Below are positions 44,460 to 53,235 of a stretch of DNA of 64,000 bases, piece by piece (position 1 is the stretch's first letter; the number at the start of each line of letters is the position of its first letter). The translations under genes and the position numbers were made by a program. This DNA is from Leucobacter viscericola (GTDB lineage Bacteria; Actinomycetota; Actinomycetes; Actinomycetales; Microbacteriaceae): NCBI RefSeq assembly GCF_011299575.1, contig NZ_CP049863.1, forward strand, positions 2,108,001-2,172,000, in the 5' to 3' direction. The notes beneath the pieces were generated by a model, which did no database searches, was not told the DNA's origin, and worked only from the letters and a program-made list of their open reading frames with translations.

Positions 44460-46509
44460 GTCATGCAGAACGGAGTACACCGCCCGGTGATATTGTTCTT
44501 CGCCTGGATCATGTCGCACGCCGCTTTGGTACAGGGGCTTCGCTAACTCATGCGCTTCGCGCAGTGACCCTCACGGTTCGCGAGGGGGAGTTCGTTGCAA
44601 TTGTTGGCCCGTCGGGTGCGGGTAAGTCGACGCTTCTCAACATTCTCGGTCTGCTCGATCTAGCAACTTCAGGATCCTATGTGTTGAACGGGCGCAACGT
44701 TGATGAGATGACCGAGCGGGAACGCAACGAAGCCAGGTCGCGAGATATCGGCTTCGTGTTCCAGGCTTCGCATATGCTGCTGCACAGCACCACGGCGGAA
44801 AATGCGGCACTTGGCTTGGCGATTCAGGGCGCCACGATTTCGGATCGTGTGACACGGGTGCAGAGTGCACTCGAGCGCGTGAACATGCTTGAGCGTCGCA
44901 ACGAACTGGCAAAAAACCTATCGGGAGGTGAACGACAGCGGGTTGCGATCTCGCGGGCGATCGCAACGGAGCCGCGCTTGCTGCTTGCTGACGAACCGAC
45001 GGGAGCGCTTGATACCGAGAACTCAAAGAACATCATTGCGTATCTGCAGGAACTGAACCGTGCGGGTATGACGGTCGTCGTTATCACACACGACCCCCTG
45101 GTGGCAGAGGCGGCCGGACACCAGATTCATCTGGTTGACGGGGTTCTTGACGACGGAAGCGGAACTCCCGCCGAACCCGGCGCGGAATTCGTCGCAGGGC
45201 CCGCGAAAAGTTCTCGGTCTGCGATGCAGCGGGTTCGGAGTCTCGCGAGTTGGATCCGAGGTTTGCAGGTGGACGCGGTGTTTCGAAGGAAGCTGCTCGA
45301 TGAGATGGGGGAGGCTATCTCTGGGCACGTGGGTCGGCCAGCGAGAAGCCTGCTGTTACTCTTCGCATTTCTTCTTGGTTCCGGTGGTCTCGTTGCGGCG
45401 CTTGGGATAAGCCAGAGTGCTGCGCATCAGGTTGCTGATCGTCTTACGAAAGCAAGCCTTGACGAGGTCGTGGTGCACCCGGACCGCCTCATTCCGCTGA
45501 GTAGCTCGGAATACGACGAAACAGATCCTTCCGGGGTCGCAGCTCTATTGAAGGCGCTCGAGGGTGTACAAGAGGTTGGCTTGCGCGCGCCAGTTGTCAA
45601 AGGGGCAGCGCGGGTGTCCACTCTTCAGCCGGGCACCATTCCCAAGGAAGTATCGTTCGAGGGCAGCGTTGTTGTTGCGGATGCCAGCCTGCTGCGCCTG
45701 CTGAACTGCGCCGTCGCGCCCGATGGGGCAGAGGGGCTCCTCAGCAATACGTGGGAGGGTGCGGTTGCCGTGGTGGGCGCGGAAGCCGCCGAGTCTTTGG
45801 GGATGCGCACTCCAGCTGATCCAAATGGCACATCTAATGTGAGCGAAGCCATCGAGTCACTCTGGGTAAATAATCGCGAAATCGATGTTGTGGGTGTTAT
45901 CCAGAACCCCGGAAGAGACTCGCGACTTTCGAATGCCGTTGTGTTGTCACGCACCGCGGGAGAAGGCCTTGAGACGAGTGAGCGCTCACTGGTGGTGCGA
46001 ACAGAGGCAGGTTTTCCCGCCCCATCGCGGAGGCAGCGCCGCTTGCGATTGATCCGGCTAGGCCCGCAACGACCAAGATTTCTACCGTGGCAGACCTGCG
46101 AAATCTCAGCATCGGAGTATCCACGGACCTCGGAGCCCTCGTATCGGTGATGTCGTTGGTGTTGCTTGTTCTCGCGTCGTTGAGTTCAGCAACCGCGATG
46201 TACCTTTCAGTGCAGTCGCGTGCTGCGGAGATCGCACTTCGAAGAGCGATCGGGGCGAGTCGCATGGTCACCTGGCGAATGTTCACGTTTGAGGGCTTGA
46301 CCATCGGTGTTGCCGGGGGAATAGCCGGCTGTGCCGTAGGTGTGGCGGGCGTCTTACTCGTGTGTGCGCTGCACGGCTGGACCCCCGTGTTGGAGGCAGG
46401 AATTCTGGGGGTGGGTTTGGCCGCCGGGGCATTGTCGGGTGTCGTCTCATCGATTTATCCGGCCCTAGTGGCCGCAAATGCGTCGCCAGCGGAGGCGATT
46501 CGGGGGTAG
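44456..46509 (+). CDS. MacB-like ABC exporter, ATPase-permease fusion (apparent frameshift)
   Basis: Two reading frames join into one 684-residue protein if one base is restored near 46019-46023 (in the run CCCGCCCCATC). The first part holds the ATPase: Walker A GPSGAGKSTLLN, signature LSGGERQRVAISRA, Walker B LLLADEPTGALD. Then a membrane helix (SLLLLFAFLLGSGGLVAALG) and a periplasmic MacB-type domain. After the break, three helices of the FtsX-like permease (VMSLVLLVLASLSSATAMYL and onward) end in SPAEAIRG, as in intact MacB. The break removes most of the permease as written. With the adaptor and lipoprotein it makes an export system. Confidence 0.85.
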
Positions 46510-46579
46510 TGCCCACCGATCTAGTCGCCGCCGGGAGGCCGCCGCGGGGGAGAGTAGTTCAACGGAAACACTCACTTTC

Positions 46580-46631
46580 TTGAATCATCGGATGAATGTA
46601 AGTATATGCTTACTTTGATCGGATGATTCAA
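46580..46631. promoter_or_regulatory. 52-bp concentric palindromic operator over the importer promoter
   Basis: TTGAATCATC (46580-46589) and GATGATTCAA (46622-46631) are the outer arms; GTAAGTATATGCTTAC (46598-46613) is the inner palindrome, with the same centre (46605.5). 22 of 26 half-positions pair. TTGAAT (46580-46585) and TATATG (46603-46608) with a 17-bp spacer form a promoter inside it. It also contains TCATCGGATGA at 46584-46594 and TGATCGGATGA at 46616-46626. Confidence 0.8.
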
Positions 46632-46643
46632 GAAGGAGTTAAT

Positions 46644-47663
46644 GTGAGCTGGCCAACGAGCCCAAAAACCGCAGTTACCCGCAAGGCCTCGATTGTGCTG
46701 GCGCTGGGAGCTGCCCTGTTGCTCTCAGCGTGCAGCGGTGATTCCCCAGCCGAGGCAGAATCCAGTGATGGCTCGGGATCCACAGCCACGGTGACCATCA
46801 CCGACAATCACGGCGAGGTCGAGGTGCCGGTGAACCCGAAGACCGTTGTCGCTCTCGACAACACCGTCTTTGAAACCCTCAGCGAGTGGGACATCAAGCT
46901 GGCCGCGGCCCCCAAGGGTGTGATGGGTTCAGCGTGGCCCGGTTACACCGACGACACGAAGGTCGCCGACGTTGGCAACCACCGCGAACCCAATCTCGAG
47001 ACGATCGTTGCGGCGCAGCCCGACCTCATCATTGGTGGGTACCGCTTTGGCGATTACTACGACGAAATCAAAAAGCAGAACCCGCAGGCCGCCGTCATCG
47101 AGATCGCACCGCGTCCAGATAAGGATGCCTTCACCGAGCTCGAACGGCAGACCGAGATCCTCGGCCAGATCTTCGACCGTGAAGACGAGGCGAAGGCGCT
47201 GAATGACAAACTCGACTCGGCCATTGCGGGCGCAAAGGCCGCCTACAACGGCACGGACTCGGTCATGACTGTCAACACCTCAGCCGGCAAAATCGGCTAC
47301 ATTGCGCCCGAGGTTGGCCGGTCTCTCGGACCGGTCTTCCCCGCGCTGGGCTGGAAGCCCGCCCTTGAGGTCGACGGCGCAACCGACAACCACCAGGGCG
47401 ACGACATTACGGTAGAGGCGATCGCTGACTCCAACCCGGATTGGATCGTTGCGCTTGATCGTGACGCGGCCTTTGCCGCGGCTGACCGGGAGGCAGGATC
47501 GGCTCCCGCGACCGAGCTCATCACGAAGTCGGAAGCGCTGAAGAATGTGCCCGCGGTGCGTGAGGGACACATCGTGGTGCTTGATCCGAACTTCTACCTG
47601 GAAGAGGGGATCCAGTCGTACACCGATCTCTTCAACCAGCTAGAGAAGGCGTTCGCCGCCTAG
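46644..47663 (+). CDS. Ferric-siderophore (or haem) ABC importer, substrate-binding lipoprotein
   Basis: 339 residues from GTG 46644, with AAGAAGGAG directly upstream; the ATG at 46623 has no ribosome site and lies in the operator. Signal and lipobox (LLLSAC). The body is a class III (FepB/FhuD/YclQ-like) binding protein: DNHGEVEVPVNPKTVVALDN, LETIVAAQPDLIIGGYRFGD and ITVEAIADSNPDWIVALDRD. It captures the iron complex outside and delivers it to the permeases encoded next. The substrate cannot be told from sequence. Confidence 0.92.
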   Translation: MSWPTSPKTAVTRKASIVLALGAALLLSACSGDSPAEAESSDGSGSTATVTITDNHGEVEVPVNPKTVVALDNTVFETLSEWDIKLAAAPKGVMGSAWPGYTDDTKVADVGNHREPNLETIVAAQPDLIIGGYRFGDYYDEIKKQNPQAAVIEIAPRPDKDAFTELERQTEILGQIFDREDEAKALNDKLDSAIAGAKAAYNGTDSVMTVNTSAGKIGYIAPEVGRSLGPVFPALGWKPALEVDGATDNHQGDDITVEAIADSNPDWIVALDRDAAFAAADREAGSAPATELITKSEALKNVPAVREGHIVVLDPNFYLEEGIQSYTDLFNQLEKAFAA

Positions 47664-47671
47664 TTCACCCG

Positions 47672-48646
47672 ATGCTCCAGACCACCATCGAACCCCCACG
47701 TCAGAAGCGCCGCTGGCGGGCGCTCGCGACCGCGATCCTTGTTGTCTGCGGATTGCTCGTTGCCTCGCTCGCCATCGGTGTGTATGACATCACGGCCGAC
47801 GACTTCGGCGCCGAACTGGTGTGGATCACGCGGGTGCCGCGAACGCTCGCGCTCGTGCTCGCGGGTGCCGCGATCGCCACGAGCGGGCTCGTCATGCAGA
47901 TGCTCACGCAGAACCGCTTTGTCGACGCAACGACCTCGGGTACGACAGAGTGGGCGGCGCTTGGGTTGCTGCTGAGTGCCCTGTTGCTGCCGGATCTTGG
48001 GCTCGTGGGCAAGATGGTGGTCGCGAGTTGCTTTGCCTTCGCCGGGGCGATGCTGTTCATGCTGATCCTGAGCCGCGTGGTGATTCGCTCGACGCTGGTG
48101 GTGCCGCTCATCGGGATCATGCTGGGGGCGGTCGTGAGCGCCGCGACCACGTTTCTTGCCGCGCAGTTCAGCCTGCTGCAGATGCTCGGCACCTGGTTTA
48201 TGGGCAGCTTCACGCAGGTGGTTCGCGGCCGCTATGAGGTGCTGTGGGTGGTCGCGGTCGTGACGATCCTGGTGTTTGTGCTGGCGGATCGCATTACCGT
48301 GGCGGGCCTCGGTAAAGACGTGGCGACGAGTATCGGTGTGAACTACCAAACGATCCTCGTGAGTGGCACGGCGCTCGTGGCGGTTGCCGCGGGCGTCACG
48401 GTTGTGGTGGTCGGGTTCTTGCCGCTGCTCGGGCTGGTCGTGCCGAATATCGTGTCGATGGTTCGTGGTGACAATGTGCGCGCCAACCTGCCGTGGGTGG
48501 CGCTCGGTGGCATTGCGCTGGTCACACTGTGCGACATCATCGGGCGCCTGATCATTCGGCCGTTTGAGGTGCCGGTGTCGATGGTGCTTGGACTTGTCGG
48601 CGCAGTCGTGTTTATTGCTCTGCTGTTTCGGCAGCAGCGGGCCTAA
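47672..48646 (+). CDS. FecCD-type permease subunit 1
   Basis: 324 residues; starts 8 bp after the binding protein. Many hydrophobic helices (about nine) with FecCD marks: TRVPRTLALVLAGAAIATSG near the N-terminus, TSGTTEWAALGLL, LGTWFMGSF, and in the coupling region DVATSIGVNY and FLPLLGLVVPNIVSM. It pairs with the second permease. Confidence 0.93.
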   Translation: MLQTTIEPPRQKRRWRALATAILVVCGLLVASLAIGVYDITADDFGAELVWITRVPRTLALVLAGAAIATSGLVMQMLTQNRFVDATTSGTTEWAALGLLLSALLLPDLGLVGKMVVASCFAFAGAMLFMLILSRVVIRSTLVVPLIGIMLGAVVSAATTFLAAQFSLLQMLGTWFMGSFTQVVRGRYEVLWVVAVVTILVFVLADRITVAGLGKDVATSIGVNYQTILVSGTALVAVAAGVTVVVVGFLPLLGLVVPNIVSMVRGDNVRANLPWVALGGIALVTLCDIIGRLIIRPFEVPVSMVLGLVGAVVFIALLFRQQRA

Positions 48647-48670
48647 CTCGGTGAGAAGAGAGTGGGAGAT

Positions 48671-49699
48671 ATGACCAGCACGCTTGCGGCTCCGGATGTC
48701 GCTGCGACGGGTGTTGAAGGTGCCCCGGGGCATTCTCGTTGGCACCGGCTGTGGCCGATCCTCGCGGCGCTGACGCTTGCCGTCGTGTTTGCGATCGCGA
48801 TCCTGAGTTACGACAATCCCGCGCCGCTTGGCAGCGCTGGTTACTGGATCATCGTGCAATCGCGACTGACCGCCCTCGCCACGATCGTGTTTGTTGCGGC
48901 GAGCCAGGCGCTCGCCACCGTGCTGTTTCACACGGCGACGAATAACCGGATTCTGACGCCCTCGATTCTCGGTTTTGATGCGCTGTACGTGCTGACCCAA
49001 ACCGCGCTCGTGTTTGTGTTTGGCACGGCGGCATCGAGCCTCGAGGGAATACCGAAGATTCTCGCGCAGAGTGCACTCATGGTGCTCTTTGCGACGGCGC
49101 TGTACGGCTGGTTGTTTTCGGGCAAGCGGCAGAACCTGCACCTGCTCTTGCTGGTGGGGGTGGTGCTCGGAATCGGGTTTGGGTCCGTCTCGACACTCAT
49201 GCAGCGGCTGCTCACCCCGAGTGAGTTCGACGTGCTGAGCGCGCGGCTGTTCGGCAGCATCGGGAAGGGCAACCCCGAGTACCTGCCGTTTGCGGCCGGA
49301 ATTGTTGGCGCGATCCTGCTGTTTGTGTGGCTGCGGCGGCGCACCTACGACGTTGTTGCGCTCGGCCGAGATGTCGCGATTGGGCTCGGCGTGAATTACC
49401 AGCGCGAGGTGCGCACGATCCTGATCCTCGTTGCCGTGCTGGTTTCGGTCGCGGTGACGATGGTGGGGCCGATGACCTTCTTTGGGTTTCTGGTGGCGAC
49501 GCTCACCTACCAGTTTGCGCGGGGTGACTCGCACGCTGAGACGATCCCGCTCGCCATCACGATCGGACTCGCGACGCTGTTGGGTGCGACGTTTGTGCTG
49601 AAGCACGTGTTTGCAGCGGCGGGACTTGTCACGGTGATTATTGAGTTTGCAGGCGGGGTTTTGTTTCTTGTTGTGTTGCTGCGAAAGGGGATGAGGTGA
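48671..49699 (+). CDS. FecCD-type permease subunit 2
   Basis: 342 residues from ATG 48671; a GTG at 48662 is possible. About nine hydrophobic helices. FecCD marks are QSRLTALATIVFVAASQALA, TPSILGFDALYVL, DVAIGLGVNYQREV and MVGPMTFFGFLVATLTYQF. Two permeases plus one ATPase and one binding protein match the YclNOPQ type of importer. Its stop overlaps the ATPase start in GTGA. Confidence 0.92.
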   Translation: MTSTLAAPDVAATGVEGAPGHSRWHRLWPILAALTLAVVFAIAILSYDNPAPLGSAGYWIIVQSRLTALATIVFVAASQALATVLFHTATNNRILTPSILGFDALYVLTQTALVFVFGTAASSLEGIPKILAQSALMVLFATALYGWLFSGKRQNLHLLLLVGVVLGIGFGSVSTLMQRLLTPSEFDVLSARLFGSIGKGNPEYLPFAAGIVGAILLFVWLRRRTYDVVALGRDVAIGLGVNYQREVRTILILVAVLVSVAVTMVGPMTFFGFLVATLTYQFARGDSHAETIPLAITIGLATLLGATFVLKHVFAAAGLVTVIIEFAGGVLFLVVLLRKGMR

Positions 49700-50505
49700 G
49701 TTTGGCTGTCGTTGATGCTGCCGTTGCTGCCGTTGCTGGCGGGGGTATTGAGGTCGCCGGTGTTGCGAAGCACTACGCCGGGCGCCAGGTTCTCGGGCCG
49801 ATTGACTTGAGTCTTGAGCGCGGCGGGGTGACCGCCCTGATCGGGCCCAACGGGGCAGGCAAGTCGACTCTGCTCACGATCATCGGGCGGCTGCTGGAGC
49901 CGGATAGCGGCAGGATCACCGTCGGTGGTCTCGATGTGCGCGTGACCAAGTCGCGGGAACTCGCAACGGTGGTGTCGATCCTGAAGCAAGAGAACCACTT
50001 CACCGCGCGACTGACAGTGCAGCAGCTGGTCACGTTTGGTCGGTTTCCGCACTCTGCCGGGCGGATCACGGAGGCTGACCGGCGCGCGATCCACGCGGCC
50101 ATCGCCTTTCTCGATCTGGCCGGCATGGAGGATCGTTTTATCGACGAGCTCTCGGGTGGGCAGCGGCAGCGCGCGTTTGTGGCGATGGTGCTGGCGCAAG
50201 ACACCGAGTATGTGCTGCTCGACGAGCCGCTCACCGGGCTCGACATGCGGCACGCGGTCGGCATGATGGCGCAGGTGCGAGCAGCGGCCGACGCACTCGG
50301 CAAGACGATTGTGCTGGTGGTGCACGACGTGAACTTTGCGGCTGCGTATGCGGATCGGATCGTGGCGCTCGCCGACGGGCGTGTTGTGGCCTCGGGCACG
50401 CCTGACGAGATTGTGGTGCCGGAGGTGCTCGAGCGAATCTTCGAGACGCCGGTTGACGTGATCCGCCACGGCGATCACCCGGTCGCGGTGTACTACCGGC
50501 CTTGA
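49696..50505 (+). CDS. Iron-siderophore ABC importer ATPase
   Basis: 269 residues from GTG 49696. Walker A is GPNGAGKSTLL, signature LSGGQRQRAFVAMV, Walker B YVLLDEPLTGLD, and H-loop VVHDVNFAAAYADRI. Typical FepC length. Last gene of the four-gene importer; hemA lies convergent 49 bp beyond. Confidence 0.95.
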   Translation: MSLAVVDAAVAAVAGGGIEVAGVAKHYAGRQVLGPIDLSLERGGVTALIGPNGAGKSTLLTIIGRLLEPDSGRITVGGLDVRVTKSRELATVVSILKQENHFTARLTVQQLVTFGRFPHSAGRITEADRRAIHAAIAFLDLAGMEDRFIDELSGGQRQRAFVAMVLAQDTEYVLLDEPLTGLDMRHAVGMMAQVRAAADALGKTIVLVVHDVNFAAAYADRIVALADGRVVASGTPDEIVVPEVLERIFETPVDVIRHGDHPVAVYYRP

Positions 50506-50554
50506 GGGACAGTCCCTCGACGCATGCAGCCCCTCAGCACACCGGGCCTGCGAG

Positions 50555-51982
50555 CTAGCCGCGCACGTCGAAGAGCAGGTCGACCGCGGCGTGGGCCGCG
50601 GGCGCGTTGCCTGCGCGGCCTGCCTCGCGGATGCGCACCGAGGGGCGGTGTAGCAGGCGGCCAGCGAAGTGGCGCAGCGCGGCCTCGATGGCGGCACGCT
50701 CCTTGGCGGCTTCACCGACGTGTTCGTTGCTTGCGGCGGCTGTGGTGCCGTCAGGATCACCGGGCGCCTCTGCTGAGCCACCCCCACCGGGTGCGAGACG
50801 CTGCAGCTCGTCGTCGAGCAGCTCGTACACGTGGCTGCGCAGCGCGACGAGCGCCGGCATCGCGTCGTTCTCGGCGCGCATTGCAGAGAACTCCTCGACC
50901 GCGTCGCGCACAATTCCGCGTGCCTCGGACTCGGCGCTCAGCTCGGCGAGAGGGGCGTGTTTTGCGATCAGGTCGAGGTCGAGCAGCTCGATGCCAGACA
51001 CCAGCTCGGCTGCTTGCTCAACATTGCGGGGCACGCCGAGGTCGATGATGAGGCGTGGCCGGGCAGCACTGAGCAGAACGGTGCGCCCCGGTTTTGCAGT
51101 CGTCGTGCGGCCGCGCTTCGGGCCAGTGGAACTCGGGCCAGCGGAATTCGGGCCAGGCACCAGCCCCGCCACGGTCTCGCAGAAGGGCCGCCGCGCGGGG
51201 CGCTGCGTGCGCGAGAGCAGTTCCGCCTGCAAGATCGGCTCTTGGGCGAGGCTCGTTGTGACGATCAGGTCGGCCTCGGCGAGAGCCTCCTCGAGCTCGT
51301 GCGCCGCGATGGCCGAGATGCCGTGCGACGCCGCGAAGCCCTCGGCTCGCCCCGAGGGGGAGTAGACCGACACCCGGGTGGCACCGCGTGCGCGAAGCGC
51401 AGCAAGGCTTGCACCGGCGTACATGCCCGTGCCAACCAGTACGACCCGCGTGGTGGCCCAGTCACCGATGCGACTCTGCGCCATGGCGAGCGCGAGCCGA
51501 ACCAGCGAACGCCCGGCAGTCTGCACCCCGGTACGGTGCTTGATCTGACGAGAGGTTCGTGCCGCAAACTGAAACAGTCGCTCGAGCTCGCTCGATGTGC
51601 TGCCCTGATCCCGAGCCTGCTCGAGGGCACGACGCACCTGACCGGCAATCTCGCCCTCACCAACAACCACCGATTCGAGGCCACCGGCAACCGAGAACAG
51701 GTGCTCAACCGCGTCGAGGTCCGAGCGGAGCACCAGGCGATCTCGCAGGCGCCGCTCCTCGATGCCGGTAACTCCCGATATGCGACTGATGCTCCGATTG
51801 ACCGCGTCGGGCGAGTCGACGTCGAGATACGCTTCAAAACGGTTGCAGGTTGCGAGCACAACGGAGCCGTCTGTGAGCGTTGGATCTGTGAGGGCCTCAA
51901 CCACGGGCGCGGTGTGGCGTTCGATGGTCCCTAAAAAGTCGAGGTCGACGTTGCGGTGCTCAAGAGAGAGGCAAACTAACAC
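50555..51982 (-). CDS. hemA: Glutamyl-tRNA reductase
   Basis: 475 residues from GTG 51982 (VLVCLSLEHRNVDLDFLGTI), where homology to the family begins; the open frame to 52042 adds twenty residues without family likeness. The catalytic cysteine is in TCNRFEAYLD; VGEGEIAGQVRRALEQA and the NADPH motif VGTGMYAGASLAALRARGA are intact. It makes glutamate-1-semialdehyde, which HemL converts to ALA. An Ala/Gly/Ser-rich insert lies near residues 290-320. It is divergent from hemE with a palindrome between. Confidence 0.95.
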   Translation of the reverse strand: MLVCLSLEHRNVDLDFLGTIERHTAPVVEALTDPTLTDGSVVLATCNRFEAYLDVDSPDAVNRSISRISGVTGIEERRLRDRLVLRSDLDAVEHLFSVAGGLESVVVGEGEIAGQVRRALEQARDQGSTSSELERLFQFAARTSRQIKHRTGVQTAGRSLVRLALAMAQSRIGDWATTRVVLVGTGMYAGASLAALRARGATRVSVYSPSGRAEGFAASHGISAIAAHELEEALAEADLIVTTSLAQEPILQAELLSRTQRPARRPFCETVAGLVPGPNSAGPSSTGPKRGRTTTAKPGRTVLLSAARPRLIIDLGVPRNVEQAAELVSGIELLDLDLIAKHAPLAELSAESEARGIVRDAVEEFSAMRAENDAMPALVALRSHVYELLDDELQRLAPGGGGSAEAPGDPDGTTAAASNEHVGEAAKERAAIEAALRHFAGRLLHRPSVRIREAGRAGNAPAAHAAVDLLFDVRG

Positions 51983-52089
51983 GTCGCGCGGCCAGCTTTC
52001 GTCGAATCGTAACGGGTGCGGAGGGTCGAGAAAACGGCCCAATTCTGCCGTTCGCAGCGGGCAAGATACACCCGGTTCCTGCGAACTAC

Positions 52090-52127
52090 TTCATCAGATG
52101 AACATGCTAGCATCAACATCTGATGAA
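52090..52127. promoter_or_regulatory. 38-bp concentric palindrome in the hemA-hemE divergent promoter
   Basis: TTCATCAGATG (52090-52100) and CATCTGATGAA (52117-52127) flank ATGCTAGCAT (52104-52113), all sharing one centre. TAGCAT in the core can serve as a -10 for both directions. The right arm covers the hemE ATG at 52123. The motif TCATCNGATGA recurs in the iron importer operator. Confidence 0.75.
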
Positions 52128-53235
52128 TACGTTACCCATCACGCACCCCCTCAGCGGCGGTCTCACGGCGGCGGCCCCGCTGGTTCAAGCACTCCGCGGC
52201 ACCCGCCCGAGTCGGCTTCCCGTGTGGTTCATGCGCCAGGCCGGCAGGTCGCTGCCCGAGTATCGCGAGTTGCGTGCGCAAACCTCGATGCTCGATGCCT
52301 GCCTCGATCCCGCACAGGCCGCCGAGATCACCCTGCAGCCGGTGCGTCGCCACGGAGTTGACGCCGCGATCTTCTTCAGCGACATCGTCATTCCGCTCAA
52401 AATGGCGGGTGTTGAGGTCGACATTGTGGCGGGACGCGGCCCCGTGTTTGCGCGGCCCGTGCGCACTGCAGCCGACGTTGAGCGGCTGCGGGCCGAGCAC
52501 CCCGTCGAGCGCCTGCGCGAGGCGATGTCGCCCATCCGCGAGGCGGTGCAGCTGGTAACGGCAGAGCTCGGCGGCACCCCGCTTATCGGATTTGCGGGCG
52601 CCCCCTTCACCCTCGCCGCCTATCTTGTTGAGGGCGGACCCTCTCGCGACCACCTTCGCGCACGCACGCTCATGCGCGCCGATCCCGCTGCCTGGAACGC
52701 CCTGCTCACCTGGACCGCCGAGCTCAGCGGTGTGTTTCTTGAGGAGCAGGTGCTGGCGGGGGCGAGTGCCGCACAGCTCTTTGACTCCTGGGCGGGCTCG
52801 CTCGGCACGCACGACTACGCCCAGCACGTCGCACCGTCTTCGGCGCACACACTCGCGCGGGTGCAGCAGTTGCGCTGGGTTGATCCCGCGTCGGGTGACG
52901 CGACGCAGCACCAGATCCCCACGATTCACTTTGCGGTGGGGGCGGATCACCTGCTCGAAGAGTTCGCCACACTTCACACGAGTGCGCTCGGCATCGACTG
53001 GCGTATTCCCCTGGATCACGCGAGCGCAAGGCTCGGCCATCGAGTGCCACTCCAGGGCAACCTCGATCCCGCGCTGCTGTTCGCGCCGCCGGCCGCGATC
53101 GAGGCCCACCTCAACGAGGTGATCGAGCAGGGGCGAAGCGCACCGGCTCACGTGCTTAACCTCGGCCACGGGGTGCCTCCAGAAACGGATCCAGAGGTGC
53201 TGACCCGCATCGTACGACTGGCCCATGGCGAGTGA
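52123..53235 (+). CDS. hemE: Uroporphyrinogen decarboxylase
   Basis: 370 residues, MNTLPITHPLSGGLTAAAPL. Signature PVWFMRQAGRSLPEYRELR and the later block FAGAPFTLAAYLVEGG are intact. It decarboxylates uroporphyrinogen III to coproporphyrinogen III. No Shine-Dalgarno precedes the ATG and a -10-like TAGCAT ends 10 bp before it, so the mRNA may be leaderless. Its end overlaps hemY by 11 bp. Confidence 0.96.
   Translation: MNTLPITHPLSGGLTAAAPLVQALRGTRPSRLPVWFMRQAGRSLPEYRELRAQTSMLDACLDPAQAAEITLQPVRRHGVDAAIFFSDIVIPLKMAGVEVDIVAGRGPVFARPVRTAADVERLRAEHPVERLREAMSPIREAVQLVTAELGGTPLIGFAGAPFTLAAYLVEGGPSRDHLRARTLMRADPAAWNALLTWTAELSGVFLEEQVLAGASAAQLFDSWAGSLGTHDYAQHVAPSSAHTLARVQQLRWVDPASGDATQHQIPTIHFAVGADHLLEEFATLHTSALGIDWRIPLDHASARLGHRVPLQGNLDPALLFAPPAAIEAHLNEVIEQGRSAPAHVLNLGHGVPPETDPEVLTRIVRLAHGE

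Noticed and set aside
46623..46643. ATG 46623 as start of the iron-binding lipoprotein
   Set aside because: It lies inside the palindromic operator and has no ribosome site, while GTG 46644 has AAGGAG at the right distance and leads straight into the signal peptide.
47660..49606. Long antisense ORF of 648 codons opposite the iron permease genes
   Set aside because: It is the mirror of two clear FecCD permeases. Its product is rich in Arg/His/Gln with no domain, as expected from GC-rich codon bias. Similar long shadows lie opposite gyrA, tatl-like ABC ATPase and hemH regions.
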